Positions 8,492 through 15,026 of a stretch of 41,302 bases of DNA are shown piece after piece. The position numbers and the translations under genes are program-made. The stretch is taken from contig CAMWKB010000009.1 in NCBI GenBank assembly GCA_947174705.1, positions 1 through 41,302 of the forward strand. The letters run 5' to 3'. The notes below the pieces were generated by a model. That model was not told the DNA's origin. It did no database searches and worked only from the letters and a program-made list of their open reading frames with translations. Source of the stretch: an uncultured Lachnospiraceae bacterium (GTDB lineage: Bacteria > Bacillota > Clostridia > Lachnospirales > Lachnospiraceae). The stretch's first letter is position 1; every line of letters begins with the position of its first letter.

Positions 8492-8989
8492 ATGGAACAA
8501 AATAATCAAGGCATACAGCAGGATAAAAATAAACAGGCAGACAGCAGTGCCGGAAATAAGAAGTATCAGGAGCAGGTGAAGGCTTTGACGCCCACACATA
8601 ATCTGTTAGTTCAGATGCTTAAAGCATTTTTGGTTGGAGGAATTATCTGCTGCATAGGGCAGGCTATTTTAAACTATGCAACAAATAGCATGGGGCTTGA
8701 TAAGGAGACTGCGGGTGCGTGGTGTTCCATGCTGCTTGTTTTGCTCAGCGTAGTGCTTACAGGCTTAAATATTTATCCAAGACTGGTTGAATGGGGCGGT
8801 GCAGGCGCGTTGGTGCCGATTACGGGATTCGCCAATTCGGTATCGGCTCCTGCGATTGAATATAAGAAGGAAGGACAGGTTTTTGGTATTGGATGCAAAA
8901 TCTTTACGATAGCCGGACCGGTTATTCTGTACGGAATATTTACCAGTTGGATATTGGGAGTGGTTTATTGGATGGTTTCGTATATTTGA
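8492..8989 (+). CDS. spoVAC: Stage V sporulation protein AC
   Basis: A 165-aa protein with a hydrophilic Gln/Lys-rich N-terminus (1-40), then the SpoVAC pattern MLKAFLVGGIICCIGQ, NIYPRLVEWGGAGALVPITG and FANSVSAPAIEYKKEG, and four or so membrane spans. In B. subtilis SpoVAC behaves as a mechanosensitive channel and is one of the core channel subunits. A GAGAGG site precedes ATG. The usual next gene, spoVAD, does not follow: the next 477 bp hold palindromes and a promoter, then a translation GTPase. Either spoVAD/AE lie elsewhere or the operon was broken here. Confidence 0.9.
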   Translation: MEQNNQGIQQDKNKQADSSAGNKKYQEQVKALTPTHNLLVQMLKAFLVGGIICCIGQAILNYATNSMGLDKETAGAWCSMLLVLLSVVLTGLNIYPRLVEWGGAGALVPITGFANSVSAPAIEYKKEGQVFGIGCKIFTIAGPVILYGIFTSWILGVVYWMVSYI

Positions 8990-9022
8990 GAGTATGATTG
9001 CGAATGTTCAATTCAGAGCCAC

Positions 9023-9129
9023 GAACTTAGGGACGGACACAGGCGTTATAAACAAAAAGAGGGGTGCGACCGCGGGAGCGAACTTACCCCTCCCTTTTGT
9101 TTATAACGCCTGTGTCCGTCCCTAAGTTC
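9023..9129. repeat. Palindromic element 1 (107 bp, MITE/REP-like)
   Basis: Left arm 9023-9057 and right arm 9095-9129 are perfect 35-nt inverted repeats ending in GAACTTAGG/CCTAAGTTC. Inside, AGGGGT (9060-9065) pairs with ACCCCT (9086-9091) around a 20-nt loop (9066-9085) that contains CGC-GGGA-GCG, i.e. a 3-bp stem closed by a GNRA-type tetraloop. A T-rich stretch follows the inner stem, as in a terminator core. It follows spoVAC by 33 bp. No ORF or transposase is inside. Confidence 0.85.
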
Positions 9130-9180
9130 TGGTTATTGGGAATTCAACTCTTCACTATCAAATTCCGTCCAAATTTTCAT

Positions 9181-9210
9181 TTGACAAATCCAAATTTAAA
9201 GGACTATAAT
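9181..9210 (+). promoter_or_regulatory. Near-consensus sigma-A promoter for the translation GTPase fusion
   Basis: TTGACA (9181-9186), 18-bp spacer, TATAAT (9205-9210). The predicted start is near 9217, which leaves a leader of about 250 nt containing palindromic element 2 before ATG 9467. Confidence 0.75.
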
Positions 9211-9262
9211 TTGACATTGGAAAACTAATAGGGAAATTGCAAAACTCCCCTTTCAATACCCA

Positions 9263-9347
9263 GAACTTAGGACAATATAAATAAAAAGGCGGGGTGAGTT
9301 CGCTCCCGCGGTCGAACCCCGTTTTTTATTTATATTGTCCTAAGTTC
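9263..9347. repeat. Palindromic element 2 (85 bp), inverted relative to element 1
   Basis: Perfect 25-nt arms at 9263-9287 and 9323-9347, again ending in GAACTTAGG/CCTAAGTTC. The inner stem is CGGGGT (9290-9295) with ACCCCG (9316-9321), then TTTTTT. The 20-nt loop (9296-9315) equals the reverse complement of the element 1 loop at 18 of 20 positions, so this copy lies in the opposite orientation. The arms differ in sequence and length from element 1, yet pair perfectly. The inner stem plus T-run makes a terminator-like core inside the leader of the downstream gene. Confidence 0.85.
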
Positions 9348-9466
9348 GTCCGCATGAACCCACTTTCGCAATTACCCAAAGAAATTCACCCCAATGACTA
9401 TACTTACTCCACATTTTGTCCTATAATAAAAACGATTACTAAATCATGGGAAATGGGATTTGACAG

Positions 9467-12190
9467 ATGGATAGAAAGAAACTGGCGCTGGGGATTCTGG
9501 CACACGTTGATGCCGGTAAAACGACATTGGCGGAAAGTATGTTATATATAAGCGGCAGCATACGAAAAGCCGGACGTGTGGATCATGGGGATACCTTTCT
9601 TGATACCGATGCCCAGGAGAGGACAAGAGGAATTACTATTTTCTCTAAGCAGGCTGAGTTTTCATGGAATAATATGGATGTAACCCTGCTTGACACACCG
9701 GGGCATGTGGATTTTTCTGCGGAGATGGAGCGTACACTGCAGGTGCTTGATTATGCGGTGCTTCTTATAAGTGCGGCTGACGGCGTGCAGGGGCATGTGC
9801 TTACGTTGTGGAAGCTGCTGGAGCGCTATGATATTCCGGTTTTTTTATTTATAAATAAAATGGACCAGCCGGATACTGACAGGGAGCTATTGCTTAAAGA
9901 GCTGCAGGAGCGTTTGAGCGCACAGTGTATTGATTTTACATTTGAGGGTGATGAGGCGTTTGCTGAGAGTCTTGCCGTATGTGATGAAGAAATGCTGGAC
10001 AAGTACCTTAATAACGGAAAGCTTGAAACAGAAGATATTGCGGCGCTTATAAAGCAAAGAAAAGCCTTTCCCTGCTATTTTGGCTCTGCCCTGAAAATTG
10101 AAGGGGTGGATACACTTTTAGACGGAATTCAGAAGTATACTCTCGATACGCAGTATCCTGATGTTTTTGGAGCAAGGGTATATAAAATCGGCAGGGATGA
10201 TGCCGGGACCCGTCTCACATATATGAAGATTACAGGAGGAAAGCTTACCGTAAAGCAGACTCTTCAGGACAGGAACGGAGAGTGGGAAGAAAAAGCGGAT
10301 CAGATCAGGATTTATTCGGGTGTTAAGTACACTATGGAAAAAGAGGCAGCAGCAGGTACAGTCTGCGCGGTAGCGGGACTTAGCCGGACTTTTTCGGGAG
10401 AAGGGCTTGGTTTTGAAGCTGACTCCATAACTCCGCTTCTTGCACCGGTGCTTACCTATAGAATTATGTTGCCGGAGGGCAGCGATGTACATGTGATGTA
10501 CAAAGAGTTATGTAAACTGGAAGAAGAGGAGCCGCTTTTGCATATCGTATGGAAAGAGCAGCTTGGTGAGATTCATGCACAGCTTATGGGAGAAGTGCAG
10601 ATAGAAATTTTGAAAAATCTGATAGCAAACCGGCTTGGCGTGGATGTCGAATTTGACTCAGGCAGTATAGTATATAAAGAAACAATCAGTGACGCTGTAG
10701 AGGGAGTAGGGCATTTTGAACCTCTGCGACATTATGCTGAAGTACATCTTATGTTAGAGCCGCTTGAGGCAGGAAGCGGTCTGGTATTTGATGTAAGATG
10801 CAGCGAGGATGTGCTTGATAAAAACTGGCAGCGTCTGGTACTTACACATTTGGAAGAAAAAGAGCATATCGGAGTCCTTACCGGTTCTCCGATTACCGAT
10901 ATGAAGATAACATTAATTGCCGGAAAAGCGCATTTAAAGCATACTGAAGGCGGCGATTTCAGGCAGGCTACTTACCGCGCCATAAGGCAGGGGTTGTGTA
11001 AAGCGGAAAGTATATTGTTGGAACCGGTTTATGAGTTCAGGTTAGAGCTGCCCTCTGCAATGATAGGGAGGGCTATGTCGGATATTCAGGCTATGCATGG
11101 CCGTTTTGATACGCCGATGGTAGAGGGCGATATGTCAATATTGACCGGTACGGTCCCTGTTGCAACGATGCAGGGCTACCAGACAGAAGTGATGTCATAC
11201 TCCGGCGGACTTGGAAGGGTGTTTATGTCCTTAAAAGGATATGAACCCTGTCATAATGCCGAAGAAGTAATAGAGAAGGCCGGTTATGATGCCGAAAGCG
11301 ATTTGGATAATCCGCCTTCTTCCGTATTTTGTGCTCATGGCGCAGGTTTCGTGGTGCCTTGGTATGAAGTGGAAGATTATATGCATGTGGAGAGTGCATT
11401 TGGCAGAAGTGTGAGACCGGACTGTATGCAGGATACGGTCAATGAAGCCGGCGAAATAAAGTATCAACCAAACCGGTCAACAGGTCGTTCCGACAGCGAC
11501 ATCAATGTCAGCGATAAAGAATTAGAAGAAATTTTTCACCGTACTTACGGGAATAAGGAGCAAACAGTTCCCGGAAGAAAAAACCCGGGCTATCATAAAA
11601 TAATACGCGCCGGAGATAGTAACAACGCAGGATACAGAGCTAAAAAGGCCTCCGATGAAAAAAAGGACGAATATCTGTTGGTGGACGGCTACAACATTAT
11701 TTTTGCATGGGAAGAGTTGGAGGAACTGACTAAAATCAGCTTAGACAGCGCAAGAGGGCGGCTGATGGAAATCTTAAGCAACTATCAGGGCGCCCATAAG
11801 ATGAATCTTATTCTGGTATTTGACGCATACAGGGTAAAAGGAAATCCGGGCAGTGTCCAGACCTATCATAATATACATGTGGTTTATACAAAGGAAGCTG
11901 AGACTGCAGACCAGTACATTGAGAAAGTTACACATGAAATAGGTAAAAAGCATAATGTGACAGTAGCAACCTCAGACGGCCTTGAGCAGATTATAATTAT
12001 GGGACAGGGTGCAAGGCGTATGTCTGCAAGGGAATTAAAAGAGGATATTATGTCAACCAATCAGGAGCTGAGAAACTTGTTTAAAGATAAAGTTTCGGAT
12101 GGGAAACAGTATTTATTTGATACAGTGGAAGAAGAACTGGCAGAGAAGCTGGAGGATGTCAGGATGGGAAAGCGTGAGTTTGACAATTAG
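9467..12190 (+). CDS. EF-G/ribosomal-protection-type GTPase fused to a Rae1/YacP NYN endoribonuclease domain
   Basis: A 907-aa protein. Residues 1-~665 are a translation GTPase of the TetM/EF-G type: P-loop AHVDAGKTT (12-20), switch-1 RGITI (54-58), DTPGH (76-80), NKMD (130-133), then EF-G-like domains including EPVYEFRLELP and a CAHGAGF segment. In domain IV, the loop that in TetM reads YSPVSTPADFR is here HLKHTEGGDFR (489-499), so a tetracycline-resistance role is doubtful. A polar linker (~665-735) leads to a Rae1/YacP-like NYN nuclease domain: LLVDGYNIIFAW (D740), TKEAETADQYIEK (D815), ATSDGLEQ (D837) and GQGARRMSARELK. In B. subtilis, stand-alone Rae1 cuts mRNA in the ribosomal A site. 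I infer a ribosome-targeted GTPase carrying a tethered nuclease. The ribosome binding site is weak (GGGA); the Mrp operon begins 56 bp downstream. Confidence 0.88.
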   Translation: MDRKKLALGILAHVDAGKTTLAESMLYISGSIRKAGRVDHGDTFLDTDAQERTRGITIFSKQAEFSWNNMDVTLLDTPGHVDFSAEMERTLQVLDYAVLLISAADGVQGHVLTLWKLLERYDIPVFLFINKMDQPDTDRELLLKELQERLSAQCIDFTFEGDEAFAESLAVCDEEMLDKYLNNGKLETEDIAALIKQRKAFPCYFGSALKIEGVDTLLDGIQKYTLDTQYPDVFGARVYKIGRDDAGTRLTYMKITGGKLTVKQTLQDRNGEWEEKADQIRIYSGVKYTMEKEAAAGTVCAVAGLSRTFSGEGLGFEADSITPLLAPVLTYRIMLPEGSDVHVMYKELCKLEEEEPLLHIVWKEQLGEIHAQLMGEVQIEILKNLIANRLGVDVEFDSGSIVYKETISDAVEGVGHFEPLRHYAEVHLMLEPLEAGSGLVFDVRCSEDVLDKNWQRLVLTHLEEKEHIGVLTGSPITDMKITLIAGKAHLKHTEGGDFRQATYRAIRQGLCKAESILLEPVYEFRLELPSAMIGRAMSDIQAMHGRFDTPMVEGDMSILTGTVPVATMQGYQTEVMSYSGGLGRVFMSLKGYEPCHNAEEVIEKAGYDAESDLDNPPSSVFCAHGAGFVVPWYEVEDYMHVESAFGRSVRPDCMQDTVNEAGEIKYQPNRSTGRSDSDINVSDKELEEIFHRTYGNKEQTVPGRKNPGYHKIIRAGDSNNAGYRAKKASDEKKDEYLLVDGYNIIFAWEELEELTKISLDSARGRLMEILSNYQGAHKMNLILVFDAYRVKGNPGSVQTYHNIHVVYTKEAETADQYIEKVTHEIGKKHNVTVATSDGLEQIIIMGQGARRMSARELKEDIMSTNQELRNLFKDKVSDGKQYLFDTVEEELAEKLEDVRMGKREFDN

Positions 12191-12246
12191 GAAAATGTTA
12201 TTGCTAGTGACTGAACTAACATAATTAAGAAAGGTGAAGATTCCAA

Positions 12247-12708
12247 ATGATTTTATTATATTTTTGCTTATGGGTAATATTTAACGGACAACTGACATTG
12301 GAGATTGCGATATTCGGCGTGTTCATATCAGCGGCGTTATTTGCGTTTACCTGTAAATTTGTAGACTACAGCATAGAAAAAGAAAAGAGGGTTTTTAAAA
12401 ATTTTTTCAGAATAATTCACTATATTTTTGTGCTTATTATAGAAATCGTTAAGGCGAATATGGCGGTCATCCATCTTATTTTGACACAAAAAGAGGAACC
12501 ACAGCCGCAGCTTGTAACGTTTACGTCAGATTTAAAGACACCAATCGGGCGCTCGATGCTTGCCAATGCGATTACGCTTACGCCGGGAACGATTACGGTG
12601 ATTCTTGAAGATAATAAGTATACGGTTCATTGTCTCGATGAAGATTTTTCCGAAGGAATAGATGAACTTGTTTTTGCACAGATAATAAAGAAATGTGAGG
12701 AAGCATAG
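12247..12708 (+). CDS. mrpE: Mrp-type antiporter subunit E
   Basis: A 153-aa protein with two or three N-terminal membrane spans, then VKANMAVIHLIL and the MrpE signature NAITLTPGT (about residues 106-114), ending in a small cytosolic domain. MrpE is a structural subunit of the multi-subunit Na+/H+ antiporter. AAGGTGA (12231-12237) precedes ATG. It is the first gene of a ten-gene operon in the order E, F, G, DUF4040, B, C, then four antiporter-like subunits, and starts 56 bp after the translation GTPase fusion. No strong promoter is visible in that gap, so read-through from upstream is possible. Confidence 0.9.
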   Translation: MILLYFCLWVIFNGQLTLEIAIFGVFISAALFAFTCKFVDYSIEKEKRVFKNFFRIIHYIFVLIIEIVKANMAVIHLILTQKEEPQPQLVTFTSDLKTPIGRSMLANAITLTPGTITVILEDNKYTVHCLDEDFSEGIDELVFAQIIKKCEEA

Positions 12709-12723
12709 GGGGTGCGTTTATAG

Positions 12724-13050
12724 ATGAAAACGGGAATACCGGCGCTTGACCAGGCATATGAAATCTTATTTATAGCGGTACTGCTTGTTTTGGCAATCAT
12801 GGTCATACTTTGTCTTGTCCGTGCAATAAAGGGGCCAAGGGTTGCCGACAGAATCGTTGCGACCAATATGATGGGAACGATTGTTATGGTTATTATTGCC
12901 ATATTTGCGATTATGCTGGATGAGGGGTATCTGGCGGATATCTGTATTATATATGCGATGATAAGCTTTCTGGCAGTTATTGTGCTTACTAAGGTTTATA
13001 TGGGAGTTTACAGGGAGAAGAAAGGAGAGGGAGAAAATGGAAGTAATTGA
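12724..13050 (+). CDS. mrpF: Mrp-type antiporter subunit F
   Basis: A 108-aa protein with three membrane spans and the MrpF motif IKGPRVADRIVATNMMGT (about residues 36-53), which marks the loop between the first two spans. The third span (LADICIIYAMISFLAVIVLTKVY) is typical. AGGGGGTG (12707-12714) precedes ATG, and the gene follows mrpE by 15 bp. It overlaps mrpG by 14 bp. MrpF is a small structural subunit of the cation/proton antiporter, also called MnhF or PhaF. Confidence 0.9.
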   Translation: MKTGIPALDQAYEILFIAVLLVLAIMVILCLVRAIKGPRVADRIVATNMMGTIVMVIIAIFAIMLDEGYLADICIIYAMISFLAVIVLTKVYMGVYREKKGEGENGSN

Positions 13051-13393
13051 GTGGATACGGTTTGGTATTGGCGCTCTATTCATGCTCTGCGGCCTTCTTA
13101 TCTTTGTGATAGAAATGGTTGGCGTGTTTCGGTTTAAATATGTTCTTAACAGGATGCATGCCGCTGCGCTCGGGGATACCCTTGGCATAGGCTGTTCACT
13201 GATAGGGCTTATGATAATAAGCGGACTTAATTTTACCTCGCTTAAGCTTTTTTGTGTCATTGTATTTTTATGGTTTTCTTCACCTACATCCTCACATCTT
13301 ATTGCAAGACTGGAGGTTGCAACTGATGAAGAGCGGGAGGAGCATTATTTGCTGAAAGAGCTTACGGATTCTAAGAAGAAAGCCCAGAGCTGA
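13037..13393 (+). CDS. mrpG: Mrp-type antiporter subunit G
   Basis: A 118-aa protein with three membrane spans and the MrpG motif RMHAAALGDTLGIG in the first loop, then FLWFSSPTSSHLIARLE. The start is placed at ATG 13037, after AAAGGAGAGGGAG; the open frame extends 19 codons further upstream, but those residues are charged, lie inside mrpF and have no binding site. The 14-bp overlap with mrpF suggests translational coupling. MrpG is a small structural subunit of the antiporter. Confidence 0.9.
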   Translation: MEVIEWIRFGIGALFMLCGLLIFVIEMVGVFRFKYVLNRMHAAALGDTLGIGCSLIGLMIISGLNFTSLKLFCVIVFLWFSSPTSSHLIARLEVATDEEREEHYLLKELTDSKKKAQS

Positions 13394-13413
13394 TAGAAAG
13401 GTGTGATTTTGAT

Positions 13414-13698
13414 ATGCAGTTATTTATATACATTTTGCTTGCATTTTTGATTTTGTGCGCTATAGCGGCAAGTTTATCCAAGAATCTTTTGAATACTATT
13501 TTAATTTTTATGTCGTACAGTCTGATAATGTCAATTATATGGATAATCCTTGAGGCGCCGGATTTAGCGATTACGGAGGCTGCGGTAGGAGCCGGGGTTA
13601 CCAGCGTATTGTTCTTTGTTACGTTAAAGAAAATACGGGCTATGGTTAAGACTGATAATGAGGAAGGGGAGAAAGGCAATGAGCAGGAAAATTCCTGA
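13414..13698 (+). CDS. DUF4040/MbhD-like Mrp subunit (MrpA C-terminal module as a separate protein)
   Basis: A 94-aa protein with three membrane spans. The pattern ILEAPDLAITEAAVGAGVTS (about residues 46-65) is the DUF4040 signature found near the C-terminus of classical MrpA and in MbhD of archaeal membrane-bound hydrogenases. Here it is a separate small gene. AAAGGTG lies upstream of ATG. The charged C-terminal end overlaps the start of mrpB by 20 bp. It is the membrane part that, in Mrp/Mbh structures, sits between small subunits and the antiporter-like subunits. Confidence 0.82.
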   Translation: MQLFIYILLAFLILCAIAASLSKNLLNTILIFMSYSLIMSIIWIILEAPDLAITEAAVGAGVTSVLFFVTLKKIRAMVKTDNEEGEKGNEQENS

Positions 13699-14647
13699 CA
13701 AGGAGTATGAAAAGACACTTTCTTTTCGTTTAAAGAGATGGCTTGACGGTACGAAGGATGCATTTGTCGATACCGTAGAAATGAAAGAACAAGAGGAATT
13801 TAAAGAAGACGACACGGTTGTCATAAATAGGACAAAGGAAAGACAGCAGCGTATGGCAAGGGTTTATGACCTTGCAAACAACTTGGGAATAAGCGGTTTT
13901 AACAAGCTGTACAGGATTTTCTGCGTATGCTTTTGTCTGTTTTTAGTGCTTATGTTACTGATAGCAGTGTCATTTCTGCCCGCATACGGACACCCGGAGA
14001 ATCCGGTAAATAATGAGGTGGCAAAGCGTTATATAGAGGACGGACTACAAGAGACCGGTTCGGTCAATATTGTAACGGGCATGATTCTGGACTACAGGGC
14101 CTTTGATACGTTAGGCGAATCCCATGTTCTTTTTATTGCAACCTGTACTGTACTCATCCTGCTTCGTAAAGACAGGAAAAAAGACGAGCATGGCAATAAT
14201 ATAGATGTGAGCGACAGAATCTATGAGCCTAAAAATGATGTGATTCTGCAGACGGCAGCACGTGTGCTTGTACCGCCGATCATCATCTTCGGAATATATG
14301 TTGTTCTTGGCGGACATTTAGGACCGGGCGGAGGCTTTTCAGGCGGAGCCATTATAGGCGCAGGCTTGATCTTATATCTGAATGCTTTTGGCTTTAAGAA
14401 GACGGAGCGCTTTTTTACGGGAAAAACATATAAGATACTGAGTGTATGCGCACTTGGCTGTTACTGTCTGGCAAAGAGTTATTCGTTTTATACCGGAGCC
14501 AACCATATTGAGAGCATAATACCTCTTGGAACGCCGGGGGCAATCCTCAGCAGCGGCCTTATTCTTATTTTGAATATCTGCGTTGGAATTGTTGTTGCCG
14601 GAACCATGTATACTTTCTATGTTATGTTCCGAAAAGGAGATTACTAA
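13679..14647 (+). CDS. mrpB: MrpB with N-terminal MbhE-like extension
   Basis: A 322-aa protein. Residues 1-75 are a charged cytosolic extension. One membrane span follows and then an MbhE/MrpA-C-terminal-like module with NIVTGMILDYRAFDTLGESH. The C-terminal half is a standard MnhB domain: LVPPIIIFGIYVVLGGHLGP, GGGFSGGAIIGAG and four spans. Classical MrpB is about 140 aa, so this is an MbhE-MrpB fusion. ATG 13679 follows GGGGAG (13666-13671) at 7 nt; an in-frame ATG at 13658 lies inside the upstream gene and lacks a good site. The gene ends 1 nt before mrpC. Confidence 0.88.
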   Translation: MSRKIPDKEYEKTLSFRLKRWLDGTKDAFVDTVEMKEQEEFKEDDTVVINRTKERQQRMARVYDLANNLGISGFNKLYRIFCVCFCLFLVLMLLIAVSFLPAYGHPENPVNNEVAKRYIEDGLQETGSVNIVTGMILDYRAFDTLGESHVLFIATCTVLILLRKDRKKDEHGNNIDVSDRIYEPKNDVILQTAARVLVPPIIIFGIYVVLGGHLGPGGGFSGGAIIGAGLILYLNAFGFKKTERFFTGKTYKILSVCALGCYCLAKSYSFYTGANHIESIIPLGTPGAILSSGLILILNICVGIVVAGTMYTFYVMFRKGDY

Positions 14648-14648
14648 A

Positions 14649-15026
14649 ATGGATTTTGGAAATATTTTTGTAAATTATGAAGAAGCCGTATCAATGATTT
14701 TGTTCGGCATCGGTTTCTCCAATCTGCTGATGCAGAAAAATCTGATAAAGAAAATCGTGGGCATGAACATAATGGATACTTCCATGTATCTTTTCCTTGC
14801 GCTGAAAGGATATATATCAGGCCGTAAGGCGCCCATAGTAGTAGACGGTGTACAGAGCGTGGAAGCTTATATAAATCCTATTCCAAGCGGTCTTGTGCTG
14901 ACGGGAATCGTCGTATCCGTTTCGGTAACCGCACTTATGCTTGCGCTTACCATACGTTTGTATAACAGATATCATACGTTGGATCTGGACGAAATATCCA
15001 CGAGGCTTAAAAAGGAGGGATTGTGA
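14649..15026 (+). CDS. mrpC: Mrp-type antiporter subunit C (NuoK-like)
   Basis: A 125-aa protein with three membrane spans, homologous to NuoK. The MrpC region KKIVGMNIMDTSMYLFLALKG is clear, followed by VEAYINPIPSGLVLTGIVVS and a last span LMLALTIRLYNRY. ATG 14649 follows AAAGGAGA (14633-14640); an upstream in-frame ATG at 14583 lies within mrpB and is rejected. The stop TGA overlaps the ATG of the next gene by one base (14024-type TGATG overlap at 15024-15028), implying coupled translation. Confidence 0.9.
   Translation: MDFGNIFVNYEEAVSMILFGIGFSNLLMQKNLIKKIVGMNIMDTSMYLFLALKGYISGRKAPIVVDGVQSVEAYINPIPSGLVLTGIVVSVSVTALMLALTIRLYNRYHTLDLDEISTRLKKEGL

Larger units (their letters stand above)
8990..9466. 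other. Intergenic region with two palindromic elements and a promoter
   Basis: No convincing ORF lies in these 477 bp. They hold palindromic element 1 (9023-9129), a consensus-like promoter (9181-9210), palindromic element 2 (9263-9347) and an isolated TATAAT at 9422-9427 without a good -35. An ORF starting near 9294 merely runs through element 2 into the next gene in another frame and is rejected. Confidence 0.8.

Noticed and set aside
9023-9347. CRISPR array
   Set aside because: There are only two units, each a palindrome with different arms, without regular spacers or cas genes.
9422-9427. A second promoter (TATAAT) directly before the GTPase gene
   Set aside because: No acceptable -35 is found 16-18 bp upstream, so it is weaker than the 9181-9210 promoter.
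9294-9551. An 85-aa plus-strand ORF before the GTPase gene
   Set aside because: It starts inside palindromic element 2, runs into the GTPase gene in another frame and has no family resemblance or binding site.
9467-12190. Calling the GTPase fusion a tetracycline resistance gene
   Set aside because: The domain IV loop does not match TetM, a nuclease domain is attached, and the context is housekeeping DNA without mobile genes.
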